From Prunus persica (Eukaryota > Streptophyta > Magnoliopsida > Rosales > Rosaceae), in contig NC_034014.1 of NCBI RefSeq assembly GCF_000346465.2, positions 3,427,484 through 3,491,483 of the forward strand: a stretch of 64,000 bases of DNA. Direction: 5' to 3'. Under the pieces are notes generated by a model. That model did no database searches, was not told the origin of the DNA, and was given only the letters and a program-made list of their open reading frames with translations. The position numbers were made by a program, and so were the translations under genes. Below, piece after piece: positions 22,775-37,300 of the stretch (within the stretch, counting starts at the first letter, position 1; each line of letters begins with the position of its first letter).

Positions 22775-25700
22775 TCAAGTGCTCTCTCTAGAATACGAAC
22801 TGGTCTCTTCGGCAACCTTTGACCACACATTTGAAATTTTTTCAGCATATCCCACCTGTTTCATTATACAACAGAACAATATGCGTTACATGGGAGTGAG
22901 AACAACAATAAAGGATCTAAATGGAAATAGTAAATATTCAAAGAATGACTTGCATATGACAAGCCACTATAGTACACACGTTAAGGTCACGGATACATGT
23001 TAAAGCCAGGGGTAATTACATTTAACTTGTCTTTGGCTCAAAATAAGAAATATAGCATGCACCCTATGTCCTAAATAAGGCAAGGGGGAAATCAAAGCCG
23101 ATAACAGAGTAAGTGCAAAGAAAACAAGTACTGTCAACTCAGTCTCAGTGAGGAATTGTTGCAAATATTAAGATTTAACAAGAAAAAGAAAAGGCAAACA
23201 CCAACCAAAGATGTTAAATCATAATTGAAGTGGGAGGAAAGTCAGTTATTCCTGCTATTGATCCATTAATTCTGTTAAACACCCTTGCCTTTTAAGTGCG
23301 GTACTGATTAATCAACAGTTATTACTGAACAGAATGCAATGGTGCCAAAATAATTTATATTTAGCTGTCAGTCCCAGCTACAAATCAACTCTTGGCTAAG
23401 CTACCTACTAGATATACTAGCCTCTCTTCCACTTGCATGCAGTCATTTACTCAAAGCATCCCTTTTGGCAGATTAACTCATAATTGACTAAAGGACTAAA
23501 GCATCTCAACAATCATATGCTTTGGCTAAATCACTACAGCATTTCTTTCACTTCCATAACTACGGCTTACATTTTTATCTAGAAGGGCCTGCCAGATTAT
23601 TCATCTCATATAACACAGATGAACTCATGGGAGACCAAAATTCGTTTACATGCAGATTCTTGAAGGGTAAAAGACAAATTTTCTACATAGCTATGTGAAC
23701 AGGAACGCAAACGGTAAGTACCTGATTAAGCACAAATCCCTTCAACATGTTCAAGAAGTCAGCATGCCTCTCGTTGTCAAGCCTTTCAAGTTCACTCTTG
23801 TTATTTTCCTGCATTTCATCATAATCATTTCTAAGTTCTGGGTAGGATATATATTGAGACAATTGAACGGGGAGCTATAGCAACTATGCAAATAGAAAAT
23901 AAATATATACAATCAGAAAATTTCCAATATCAAGATCAAGTAAATGTCAAATATACAAATAGATCCGTACTGCATCTGCTGAAAAGGCATCCCAATTCAC
24001 CAGAACAGAAAGAATTTTTAAAAAGTAATAATTTAGATAGCCTTAATCGCAAAGGGAGAAAATAAAGCAGTTATAAGAGACCAAAAAGATGCAATAATTT
24101 GTCATCAGAAACTGAACAGACACACCAAAACCAACTGTAACTTTATGTATATGCAGATTTCTTAGCATCAAGACATGCAAGGATGGTTTGCAAAAGCACA
24201 AGATCAATTTCAGTTACCCTAAAATAGTTCTTAAATAAAAAGAAACTTGGGCTTTCAGAAGCATATACTTCTTCATCCTGTGCATGCACCAACAAATAAC
24301 ATCCAAGAGCTAGACTATTTAAGATCAAACTTTGCATAATGCCCATCCCTCACTGTGAAGAACAGCCAAGCCTTTCACCTCATACACTCAGTTGACCGCC
24401 ACAACTTGTAAGCTTTGATGGATTAACTAATACCCTCATACAGGTGCAATTTGCTGGGCTCTTCCTAGACCTCATATCAGCAGAGCGGAGATAGAAGACA
24501 CAAGATACAAAGATGAAGTAGTTGTCAGATCCCATCTCAACAACCACGTATCAAAGAACAGCATGGCCAAATACCATCATTTCCTAGCACTAAGTGAATC
24601 AAGCTACATGTGTGCCTCAATGCTATGAGATTATCATATAACCAGAGTGAGGAAATTCCTTTGAGGGAGTGAGGCTAGACACAATTTTAGGACAAGAAGG
24701 CTAGGCATACAAAATAAATCAAATGAAAGCATCTGTGAAAGCTAGGCATAACAGCAGATGAAAATTGATGAGGAAAGTATGTGCGGCAAAAACCAATGCC
24801 TGTACCAATTAAGACAGAACAATGCTAGCACTACAAGGGCAAAAGGGACAGCTATACATAATGAGGAAGAAACACTAGGAAACAAACATAACAACCTAGG
24901 ATTTAACAAAAGTAGAACTGAAACAGGGGCAGGACAAAACACTGAAGCATTTGGGATGCAAAACCTTCACATACAAGTTTAGATAAAGTTTGCAAGGTTT
25001 CTGATTTATTAATGCATATTTTAAGTACCAAGTATTGGAAAGATTATCCTAAGTATCGGTACATTAAAAATAATTTCAGGGATACAGTGGTACCTTGATC
25101 CGCTCATATTCTCTGATTGCCACATTTTTAGCATCCTCAGTGACTCTTATGGTTTCATTTAACTCCTCTAGCTTGCGAATCCTTGATTTGTCGCCACCAA
25201 ATATTTTATTTGATTGAACTTCAAGTTTTTCAGCTCTTGATTGCAGCATATCCAGTTCTGATAGTAGAGTCTGCACTGTTAATAAAGCACTTGACCGATC
25301 TGAGAACGCACTGTTGACAGCTAACATAAGCCCAAGATATTCATGGAACGTGTCCTGCAATACAAATCGTATGAAAATTATTATTAGAATTGTTGGTTTC
25401 CTTCTAACGTAACATTGAAAATCAGTTGAAGAGAATATGAACTGAAAGAGAATATGCTATATATACACACATTAATAACCAAATTAACCTTATAGTTGGA
25501 AACATAATGAATAACAAAAAGGGCTGCAAAATTACCAAATGTTTGACAGTCTGAGCATTTAACTCTCGATAGAATCTGCTAGCTTTGACTGCAGCAGTTG
25601 CCACATTCTTCATGTCAGCTGCTCGCACTCTTTGAGAGTTGAACAATGCCTCCTCATTCTCAAACTTGGTCAGTTTTATAAACGCCAGTCCTAACTCTCC

Positions 25701-26931
25701 CATTGTCTCTCCCATGTCTTGTTGGGCTTTCACAAGTGATTCAGCCTATTAAGTTATAACAAAAACATGAGTATTCAATCCAAGCAAACTAATCACTCAA
25801 AAAACTCGCAATATATTCAATTTCAGTATTCATTACCTGCTGAGACGCATTGCTGAGCTGTTGCTCCAGCTCCTGCATCTTCTCTTTCTTCTCCAAAAAC
25901 TCCTTGTCCTCCTCCCCCACCAGCGGCTTCGAAGCTCCCCAATCATTAGACATAGACTGCTTCAACTCCTTGAACAACCTCAACAAATCCCTCCCGCCCT
26001 TCGCCGGCTGAACCACCTCTTGTGGCGCCAGTACCGCCCCGCTCTCCCCGAACAGCTGCTTTGGAAGCTTCACTGCCCCATCAAGCATCCTCGACGCCAC
26101 ATCAGTGGTCAACGGCAGCGGAAGCCTCCCCTGAACCTGCAAAAAGACCTTCAATTCGTCGCTTCTCTTGATCACTGGGTGTGAAGCCAATCGCCTCAAG
26201 TACTTTTCCAATGCCACTCTTCTCTGCTCCACAAACTCCTGTTTCTGCATCACCTGACTCTCCACCACGCTCTTGTCCGGCCTCGGCGGTATAAAGAACC
26301 CTCTGTACGACTCGGCCAACCGGTCCGATAACGTCACCACGTCTCGGAACCGTCGTCGGACTCCGAATTCCGATCCGCCGAAATCCGGAATGTTCGTCCG
26401 AGTCGTGATCAGGTACGTGACATAGGTGTTACCTCCCGGAACGATCGAATTCGTGGTCTCCTGCTCTTTCTGAGGATTCGAGACCGTGATTTTAATGTAC
26501 TCGGAGGTGGAAGACGGAGATCGCGAGAGAGAGTACGAGCTCGAATTGTCGGAGCTCTTGCTGGGGCTCTCGATGCCGTTGATTTCGGCGATGGTGTCGG
26601 CATCGAAGGGACTGAATATCACGTCGGCGTAAGCAGGCGGGTCGAGGTATGTGGAGTTATCGGGGGCAGAGTTAGGGTTTCGGAGATCGCGGTACGGTAG
26701 GGGCGATATTAGGGGATCGGCGTCGGCTGGGGCAGCGGCGGTGGTGGCGGAGACGAGCGGGGACGACGAGGAGAGAGGGTGGTGCGTATCGGAGAGCGAC
26801 GACATGGTGCTGCGATAACTCGAGTACGATTTATTGCCGTTCAAAGGGTCGTCGAGCACGAGATTTTCCATTTCTTCCTTGGACGCGTAGAGCTGGGCTT
26901 CTTCAATGCCCTGTTTTTCAGAGCCCATCAT
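22775..26931 (-). CDS. SNX2: Sorting nexin 2-type PX-BAR protein, 5 exons
   Basis: Exons, in transcription order: 26931-25837, 25745-25536, 25354-25094, 23808-23722 and 22855-22775. They join in phase 0 to give 577 residues, close to plant SNX2A/SNX2B. The protein is a retromer-associated sorting nexin of endosomes and the trans-Golgi network. The N-terminal region is Ser-rich and disordered with SKEEMENLVLDDP. A PX domain (about 145-265) binds phosphoinositides and includes the basic RRRFRDVVTLSDRL and the PPRPDKS turn. A BAR-type coiled coil fills about 320 to the end. The frame is open past the start, but the codon at 26943 is TTG; the first ATG is 26931 (MMGSEK), matching the family. Introns 3 (1,285 bases) and 4 (866 bases) hold no other gene. 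Whether it is the 2A or 2B type is undecided. Confidence 0.94.
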
Positions 26932-28316
26932 CTCCTTCACCAAAATGAAATCAATAAAGAAGAAGGAAAAAGAAAGAGCAGGAGCAAAGCAAGCAATTCC
27001 AATTAATCTAAAAACTGAAGCAAAGCTTGATTTGAGGTGGTGAGGGGCATTTTAGGGTTTTGAGGGATTTTGGGGTCAGAGAGACATGCAGAAGTGTGAC
27101 TGGTGTGCCAGAGGTGGGTTGGAGAAGACGATCGATCGGACTAAACGACCGGAAGAGGGTGGAAGAGAGAGATGGTCACATGGATTTTTGGGTGGGCTGA
27201 GAAACGATAAAACCGTGAGAGAAAACGACGGGTTTATAGTTCGTTGGATCTTCGGGTTCACGACGGGATATTTTTGCCATTGCAGTTTGGAGTGTTGTAC
27301 TTGCTTTTACTTGGATTGGTACTTCCCACGTTTCGAACTCGGTTGACATGATGACAAGTATTGGATACGCTAAGTTCCCATGAGATCACTTAATAGTGTT
27401 TTGAGTATACATAATGTTTCAAGGATATAAATTTATTAACTTTCATAATTTGATTCTACACTTGTAACTAATGTTATTATCATATTTAATATCCTAAAAT
27501 GAGCACTAACAGTCAATTATTCCATCAAATAGGTGAGGTATTATATGTTTAGCTTTTCCAAGGCTTGTGGTTTTTTTTCCGGAATTTCTTAGGTCATGTA
27601 TAAATGTGGGTATTGATTATATTGATATTGATTCTTGTGACTAATGATCTTTAGGCTTACATTTGTGAATGCAATCTATAATCTTTTTCTCTAACTAAAT
27701 AAACCATAATGTCAAAGACGACTCAATTATACGACATGAAAGAGTCATCTACTTTATTAATTTCAAATGTTAAATAAATGGTAATGATCATTTGGTCTAA
27801 TATAATTCGTCTCCACTTTATTAATACGAATGCATTTTATTAATACGAATGCATTGTGTAGGTATTATGTGCATAACATGTATGAATCAATTGCATATCA
27901 TCTTTTTTTTTTTTTTTTTTTGGTCAAGTATCTGTATTCATCTATATTATACATTAAGTCCCCCTTTTATTAAAATATACTATATATAAGAATTATTTGA
28001 GGATGCGTGACTCAATTGGAATATCTACAATACATTTTTATCAACCCAAACGTCCAAACGGAGTCATGGTAAACCGGTACTCGGACGAGGTGCAGGATCC
28101 GGATCATTTTCTAATCGGAGATTTGATTAACACCGCATCCAAACACTCAGATTAGGTTTTCTTTTTTCCACTTCTTTACTTCAGTTGTTTCTTCCTCATT
28201 ATCGTGGCTTTCCGAAGCTTCAAGTAGCGCAAGTGATCTCCAACCAAACTAACAGAAACTCGACACACTTCTGTAATCGACGAGCCTTGCTAACCCTAAA
28301 AAACCAGACCTCTCCA
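26932..28316. other. Shared upstream region of SNX2 and NAA25
   Basis: The two start codons face away from each other with 1,385 bases between them, so both promoters lie here. The part near SNX2 (to about 27300) is GC-richer and gives spurious open frames on both strands. The middle is AT-rich with a poly-T run at 27904-27920 and a doubled TTATTAATACGAATGCATT near 27818-27855. Confidence 0.55.
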
Positions 28317-31300
28317 ATGGCGTCCAAGTTCGGGTTGGCTGGTGGAATTCCGGAGCGGCGGGTCCGACCCATTTGGGACGCCATCGATTCTCGCCAATTC
28401 AAGAACGCTCTCAAGCACGTCTCCACGCTCCTCTCCAAGCATCCCAATTCGCCCTACTGTCTGGTAAATGCCTTAATCCGCCGTCAGTTTGCTTCTTGCT
28501 CTGCCATAAACCGCTGACTTAGTTGGCGTGTTCTGTTCTTTCGCTTTAAAATGTTTCCTAGGCTCTTAAAGCTCTCATCTTGGAAAGGATGGGGAAATCC
28601 GACGAAGCATTTGCTGTTTGCCTCAATGCCAAGGAGCTTCTGCACTCAAACGACTCCGTTTTGATGGACGATCTCACTCTAAGCACATTGCAAATCGTTT
28701 TCCAACGGCTCGATCATTGTCAGTATATACATATATATAAATCTTTGTAGCGTCTTGTAGCAAGAACAGAACGCACACATTGCCAAATGCCTTATTGTTT
28801 TCTTTGTAACCAGTGGACATGGCTACGAGCTGTTACGAATATGCTTGCGGGAGATTTGCCAACAATTTGGAGCTCATGATGGGGCTTTTCAACTGCTATG
28901 TTCGTGAATACTCATTCGTAAAGCAGCAACAGGTTGCTTTGTCTATTCTTTTATACGAAATCTGTGTCTCCGTGCCTATTGTTTTTGTATGATTTGATGG
29001 TATATATATTTTTATTTTATTGTATCTATGGCAGACAGCTATAAAAATGTACAAACTTGTTGGAGAGGAAAGGTTCTTGCTATGGGCAGTGTGTAGCATC
29101 CAGTTACAGGTAACACCGGCTTTCTTTGCGCCCTTATTTTTGTGTATTGGAGAAAGAATTTTCAAGGGACAAATCTTTCAAACAAGGGCCATAATTTGTT
29201 TTGTTCCCTTTAAGACTACGGCCATTTTCTACTGGAATTCTCATCATGTGTGCTTCGTGTTGATTCTTGTTCGAACAAATGGGAAGAACAAAAAGGGAAA
29301 AACATGTTATACACTTGCTGATATTACATGGCTTCAAATTCTGTTAGGTCTTTTGTGGTAATGGTGGAGAGAAGCTATTAGTCTTAGCTGAAGGTTTAAT
29401 AAAGAAGCATGTTGCCTCCCATAGCTTGCATGAGCCTGAAGGTATACATTGTTGTGTTTTTTGGCTTTTTTCTCACTATTTATCATTGCCTATCTCAAAT
29501 ATAAATTTTCTTTCGTGGGACGCTGTTTATTTCTGCACTAAAAGCTTGTAATTTGCTTCAGCTCTTATGGTCTATGTTTCCATATTGGAACAACAAGCCA
29601 AATATGGGGATGCTTTGGAAATTCTTTCTGGAAAATTAGGGTCACTTTTGATGGTTGAAGTTGATAAGCTACGAATACAGGTACTTTCTAACGCTTTCAT
29701 TTCTTAATGCTGGACATTAATGATTATCTATTTCTCAAATTTGAATCTAAATGTGTATGGAGTATGTATCTACAAATGTTTCCACATGTCCTTGCCCTTT
29801 TTTTTAAAAGAAAATTTCATTTAGGAAAAGAATTGTAATGAGATTAAAAAAAAAAACATGGATATGTGCCAAAAAAACACATAAAATGTATAAAACTCAA
29901 TTTGAGTGATAACTTGTACTGGAAGAGGACTTTTGGAAGCATGCTGTTCGTTTGATGCAATAATTATTAGTCATATTATTGTTTGCTAATGTTGAAACTG
30001 CTATTGAAACATATATATTTTATTTCATAATTCTTTGTTTATTTTCAATGAAGAGTTCTATAGGAAACGAGTTTTATGCAGCAAATTTTCATATTTCAGT
30101 TACTAGGGTGACACTTTTGTCATAGAAACGTACGTTGAACTTGCATAGAATTAGCATGAATTTAAAATAATTCAATGCTTGTGAAAATTGGAATGCCTTA
30201 CAGGTTTAGCTTTTGATAAGATTTATCTAGTTTAATGAGGTGATGAATAGCTGAATTATTAGTTTGCTGTAAAGAAATAACTCCTTCAAATACAAAAGAA
30301 GCCTACATTATAGCTCTTAGAAGTTTTGATAGTCTTACTTTCCCATGATGTTGTGTCCCACGATACACCTATGAGGCACTGTATAGGATTGCATATAACC
30401 CATTTACTCTGTTTGAGATTCTTTTGTCGGTCAAAACTTTTAAATCTTGTAGCTACTAGCTGGAATGGATCTTTCACTTGTTTGCTTTTCTTACCAACTT
30501 GTCCACTTTGACTTTAAGTTGACAGGGGAGGCTTATTGCTCGGGCAGGTGACTACGCTGCTGCTGCCATCATATTTCAAAAGATCCTAGAATTATGGTAT
30601 GATTGTGGAATCTTTTTTGCATGCCTTCATATGTTGCGTATGTGATTATTTGCTGGTTGGCTACATTCATTTTGATTTTGGCTTTATTAAAAAGGCTTAA
30701 TGGGATTTCTATGCACTCCTTTCAAGTTAGTGATGCTAAATTTTCCTTAGCTGCATGCAAGTCCCCCTGTTCTTCTTCTTTTTCTACGTTCTAGATTCAT
30801 GCCTTGTCCATATGTGTTCACCACAATACTAAAATTTGGTACTGTATCAGTGATTCAGCATATTGAACTTGTATATCTACTGAAGAAAAAGTTATTCAGA
30901 TATTGATTCCCTGTTCCTATCCAGGGCTTTGATATGATGTTTTTCTCTTTCTGGTCACTTTATTTTCATTTACTGATTTTGAACTTTAATATTGTTTTTT
31001 TCATCTGGCAGTCCTGATGATTGGGAGTGTTTCCTACATTACTTAGGCTGTTTGCTGGAGGATGACAGCAATTGGTGTAATAGGGACAACACTGATCCAA
31101 TTCATCCTCCGAAATTTGTTGAGTGCAAGATTTCAAGCTTGGCAGACGAAATGGTACAAATTACGCTTCTTTTTGTTTTTTGTTTTTTTGTTTTTGTTTT
31201 TGTGTTGGATCTGCTAATAAACAGTTAAATGGCACTGGTGCATCTTTACCTCTCTGTTTTCGTTGTCTGATATGCATATTTCTAGCAGAGCTTTGCTGCA

Positions 31301-34300
31301 ATCTTTTGTACAGAATTTGATTATTGCAAATTGAAATGCAGTTTGATTCTCGTATGTCAAATGCATCGGAATTTGTGCTAAAGTTACTACAAAACATTGG
31401 CGATAACTTTGTAAGGTGTCCATACTTGGCAAATATTGAAATTGAAAGGAGGCGGCACTTACATGGCAAGGGGGACGATGAGAAGTTTTTAGATGCTCTA
31501 ATCCAATACTTTGTCAGGTATATTACAGCTTTCCTATATTCTCCATAGTTTTCACTTGGAATTGCCCAACTTACTTATATGCTTTCCTTGTGTTGTTCAT
31601 TGTGGCTGTTAGAATGATCAAGTTGATGCACTTTACACAAATCATTAACTTAATTATATGATTTATAATACTGCAGTCATTTTGTTTTCAAAACTAGGCT
31701 GGTTTATCGTGATATGTACTTTTGCTTATTGTAACAACAATTTGTTCGTCTATTTTAGAAAATCATGCACATACACTGCTGATTCATTTTTGCCATTTGA
31801 TTTATTTCCATCACAGGTTTGGTCACTTGGCCTGCTTCACTTCTGATGTTGAGATGTTTCTTGAAGTCTTAACCCCTGATAAGAAGGCAGAACTCCTGGG
31901 GAAGTTAAAGGAAAGCTCTAGCTCCCTTTCAACTGAGCCAACAAAAGTGCTTGGGCAGTCAATAACACTCTTTAAAATTCAAGAATTGATCGGAAACATG
32001 TTCAAGCTTCCTGTGGGTGGTGTGTCTCTTGATTTTGCATCTGTTGTATTTCTTCCACTGCACCTTATGGTATATGCTTAGAAAATACCTCTAATATATG
32101 GAAGGGGTGGATTATTCCTCTAACTTGATTTTCTTGGAGGAGTCTCCTCTGAGGGTTCTTTTTCCCAAAATTTCATATCGCGCATAATTGTGGGTTCACA
32201 GATTGCAGATTATATGACATGGTGTTTTAGGCACATTAAATGGTGTCTTATTTTTGTGAGAGCTGTGCAAGAGAGAATTGTTGTCAGAGATGTCTCTAAT
32301 GGATTTGCTTTAATCTGTTAAGGTTAGAAGAGATGCAGCAGATAGGATGGGATGGTTGATGAATTGTAGTTGTAAGTTTGACGTTAAATCTTAATGTCTA
32401 CTCTTAGAGGAGGGCAGGGTGTAGGCTTTCCATGGGGTCCGTTTGGCGTTGTAAGCCCTTTACAAGCGGATGTTTGTTGTGGGATGCGTTTTTTTTGGGA
32501 AGATTTGAACAGCTCATAATCTTCAGGGGCACTAAGAATATCATAATTATTTTGGATTGGCGTTGTTTGTCTAAAGGCAGTGATGAAACAGATCTCTGCT
32601 TGCACTGTTCTGTTAGGGAGTCCCAATTTTTGTTTTTCAATTGTTTGTTGATGCCCAAGTCAGTTGTGGCTCTTCTTGGCTGTTGGCTGGGTGGTTTTGG
32701 TGGGCATCATAATATTGCAACGCTGGGAGCTATTCTTCATGATGTTATGCAGTATTTGTGGAGGGAGAGGAATGGAATGGCCTTTTCAGGATTATAAGAG
32801 TCATATTCTCCGTTCAAGTCCATTTTGGTTTCATACTCTGGTCGATGCCAGTTTCGCTGTTTCTTGGTCTTCCATTGAGGACTTTCTGGTCTCTGTAGAT
32901 TTTATCTCCTAATTTTTCTTTAAGTGATTTTTTCTTTAGCATAAGAGAAAGACTAATGCCTTTGATATATGGCAACTTAGAGATGCTGAATAGGGTAACT
33001 AGTTGACACGTAATAACTCCTAGTCATGAACGTTGATAAACCTGGTTGCTTTTGTTGAGTTTTCATTTCGGTGTCCTATTTCGTCAATTCTATTTCATGT
33101 TCAATATTTTTCAATTGAATTTTCATTTCCCCTGGTAGTTTCTTAATTTTGTCTTCAGTTTGGTATACTTGACTGATTGTTTTAACTATGTGTTCGACAA
33201 TAAGAATTCTGTTATTGAGTTATCCATTTGAGTCATAGAGTATTAACTTTAGCCATTCTTCCTCAGAACTTGAGGGATCTGCTGTGCAGATGGTGGAGAT
33301 GTATTGCAAAAACCTTCCACTTTCAAAGGACTTGGATTCACAAGAGAGCATGCATGGGGAGGAGCTGCTGTCAATGGCGTGCAATGTGTTGATTCAGGTA
33401 TATAATGTACAAGCTTATTCTTTGTGTTGAGTGTGCATTTTTTCCTGACTTTGTTGAACTAAAACCAATTTTGAGGGTATACATGTTTACTTCCCAATTC
33501 ATAGATATATTTTAATTGAGGCTGGTCTGACTACTATTACTGGGTTTTGGTATAGTTATTCTGGCGTACTAAGAATTTCGGTTACTTTGTTGAGGCAATT
33601 ATGGTGTTGGAGTTTGGCGTGACCATTCGAAGGTGAGGACTTTTGTCGTCGTTATTTTTATTAGCATTAAACTCTATGTTACGGTTCATTGCATTAAGTA
33701 TAATATGTTATCTTTTTTCCTTCTCCTGTCACATAGAACATCCTCATCACTATGGTAGCAATATGTATGTCTACAAAGCCTCCAATTTCCAGTTGAACAC
33801 ATGGAGCCTTAGTGCAATTTTATTTGCTTCATGGTTTCATGTGCATAACTAATAATGATACTTTGCTATAGAACTTCTTCCGTGTTAATGGAATTGTGCA
33901 TGGTTTTGTATTCATAGATAAACTTTTATGTGATTGGTCCATTAGGAAATAATTTGTTAGTGTTTTAGATATTTTTTAATTTTTGAGCTCCATCGTATTA
34001 AAATTTTAGCTTTCAGTCTGATCTCTATATTTATTATTTTAAGGAATCTTTATATATTTGTTTACATAACATTTTTTTAATCTGGTTTGTTTGGCAGATA
34101 TGTATGGCAGTACAAGATCTTGTTGCTGCACTTGTATTCTCACTTAGGTGCCCTTTCATTAGCATATGAATGGTAAATAATTATTAATTTATCCTTGGAA
34201 TTTATTAGTGGCCATGACTGGGCTTTATTTTTTATGTTGTATTTACTACATTTTAGTCTATGCCTTACTCCTTTTTTTTCTTTCCCTGTCTAGGTTTAAA

Positions 34301-37300
34301 TCACTGGATGTGAAAAATATCTTGATGGAAACTGTTTCACACCATATTTTACCCCAGATGTTGGTGTCTCCTCTTTGGACGGATCTAAATAATCTGCTAA
34401 AGGATTATCTCAAGTTTATGGATGACCACTTAAGAGAATCTGCAGACCTTACATTTCTTGCCTATCGGCATAGAAATTACTCAAAAGTACACAACATATT
34501 TTTCAGCATGCATATCTTCATTTCATACCTGCTCTTGTTCTTAATAACACAACTTACATGACTCCAGGTTGCAATGTTTTTAAAATAAGACTCCAGGTTG
34601 TATTTGAAGTTGAGTTTATGTGTTTTCTTTAAATATCTATATCATGACTTAATATGCTTTACCAATCTATATATATGCTGGACAATGTATAAGATTAACC
34701 CTGCATATTTTCCTTTGTTGATTTCTTACCTTCTCGAAGTTTTGGAGGAAACTCTCCCTCTCTCTCTCTGTTGACGTTTTCTTTCCATATTGATAATCAA
34801 GTCCCTACTTAAAAATGTGGTCACTAAAACTCAGCTTCCATCTTTTATGCAATTGCATAAGATTTCAGGCATTTTAAGTGTCTTGCATATTCAAAGGGAG
34901 GGGAGTGATGGTCTTGGCACCTTGTATTTAATATTGAGACTAAAATTTTGATTTTTCAAAACCAAGGGTAATATAATTTTTTTCCAGGTAATTGAATTTG
35001 TCCAGTTTAAAGAACGATTGCAACACTCTAATCAGTATCTAGTGGCGAGGGTTGAAGCACCCATTCTACAGTTAAAGCAGAATGCAGATAACATTGAAGA
35101 TGAAGAGGTAATGTATGTTGGCAACTTTTGCATGGAGTGCCTGTGCTTCCTTATGATAGATAACAGGTTTATGTTATTTTGTTTCTTTTAGACTGTTCTT
35201 GAAAGCTTGAAATGCGGAAGTCACTTTGTTGAACTCTCTAATGAGATTGGATCCAAATCTTTGACATTCAATGAAGATTTGCAGTCCCGTCCATGGTGGG
35301 CGCCAACATCAGAAAGAAACTATCTTTTAGGTTAGTATTGCGTGCAGTTTATCTTATAAGAACAAAGTTTAGGATTCTTCCTTGTAGAAGTGTGTTTTTG
35401 TTGGTCTATGCCTAATCAAGATCCGAGTAATTATTGTTTCCCCAATCGTAAATTCTCATGTCAGATACTTGTTCAACCTATATGAAGAGTGGAGGAAGTG
35501 TATGTTTGTTGATCTATGCCTAATCAAGATCCGAGTAATTATTGTTTCCCCAATCTTAAATTCTCATGTCAGATACTTGTTCAACCTATATGAAGAGTGG
35601 AGCATTATATTCTATCTGATTGAAATTCTTGTACTTTAATTTATGTTATTGCGTTCTTGTTTTCTCCTCTTATGATAGTTTCTAGAACTAAGTTAAAAAT
35701 TTATCTATGGTCTCAGGCCCTTTTGAAGGAATATCCTATTGTCCAAGAGAGAACACGGTATGAAATTCTGTCTTGTACGATTGTAATATGCATATTATAT
35801 TTGGTGATTTGTTGAACTTGGTTCCATGAAGTTACTCTATATTAATAACACTACTTATCTAATTTTGTGATTGCCTCGTGTAATTTAAAATTGTATTTTG
35901 CTGGTTCCAAATTTAGATGAAAGAAAGGGAAGCAAATGTACGGAGGGTTATTGAAAGGAAATCTCTTCTTCCTCGGATGATTTATCTGTCCATACAAAGC
36001 GCTTCAGCTTCACTCAAGGAAAATCTCGAGGTGAATGGAACAAGATCTGACCCTAAAGTCCCCTCAGAACTGAAGCTTTTGCTTGAGTGCTATGCAAAAA
36101 TGTTGGGATTCTCATTAAACGATGCAATAGAAGTGGTTTTGGGGGTCTCGAGTGGCCTAAAGTCTTTTGAGGTAGTATTGCAGCACCACTTTTATTCTAT
36201 GCTAATTTTGGGCATCATTCTCTTCTTCATACTCTAAGCATTGACAAGCCTTGTTTGATATGCCACACTGTGGTTCATGAAGACAAAACAATTGCTTTCA
36301 GTACATGTCTTAATTTGTATGAAGTAGTGAACAAACTCATACTTGTGTGGTACTGGAGCTGTTTCTTAACCTGTACGACTGTGAATGAATCAATTCAGTT
36401 CTATCTAGGACCATAATTCTTATTCTTATTTTTATAAATGTAAAACTTGCACATAGTATTGTAAATGCCTTATTCTACCTTAGAGTTTGGAAGAACTGAA
36501 GTTGTAATCAAAAGATTTACTCTAAAAGAAATCTTTTAAGTTCAAAAACTGACCCATTAATCGACTCAAGTATCAGACAACTTGGATTATGTTAATGTAA
36601 AATCAACTTTTGTTGCAGGTCTTTGGTTTGGACTTGATCGACTGGATAAATTTTTCTGTGTTTCTGAATGCATGGAACTTGAGTTCCCATGAAATTGGGA
36701 TGGCAAATGGAGAGGGAGGTCTGTCTCAAGCATGGCACTGTGTGGATTCTCTGCTGGAAAAGTATGTTTCGGCGAAAGTTAGCTCCATGGAGACTCTAAT
36801 TAGCTCTCCCTGTGTTGATCTCCCAGTTTTGGTGCAGTTGATTACAGAACCCTTGGCCTGGCATGGTCTTGTAATTCAATCTTGCTTTCGGTCATGCCTT
36901 CCAACTGGAAAGAAGAAGAAGAAGACTGGTGTTGCAGATCAGTCCAGTCTGTCTCATTTACGTGATTCAGTCCAGTCTCTATGTGATACTCTGGAAAAAG
37001 TTATGAAATGGTTAAGAGAACAGATCAACAAGCCAGAGGATGAAAATTTGGAGACTCTACTTTCTGCTTTGCAGAAGAAAGGACAGAATGAGGGCCCTGG
37101 GCAGGTATTCCAGATAATAGAAACTTTTTTGTCATCCAAAGATGATACAGAGCTTGGTGATAGAATTTCCCACGCATTAAAGTCTTGGAGTTCTGTTGAT
37201 GTCGGACGGAAGATAGTAACTGGGAAGTGTACAGTATTGTCTGAGTTTCTTCGGATTTGTGAATCAAAATTAAAGTTGTTGCAGGCATTGAAACATCAGA

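Noticed and set aside
27086..27346. Open frame of 86 codons between SNX2 and NAA25
   Set aside because: No family motif, overlaps an opposite-strand frame, and lies in the promoter region between two well-supported genes.
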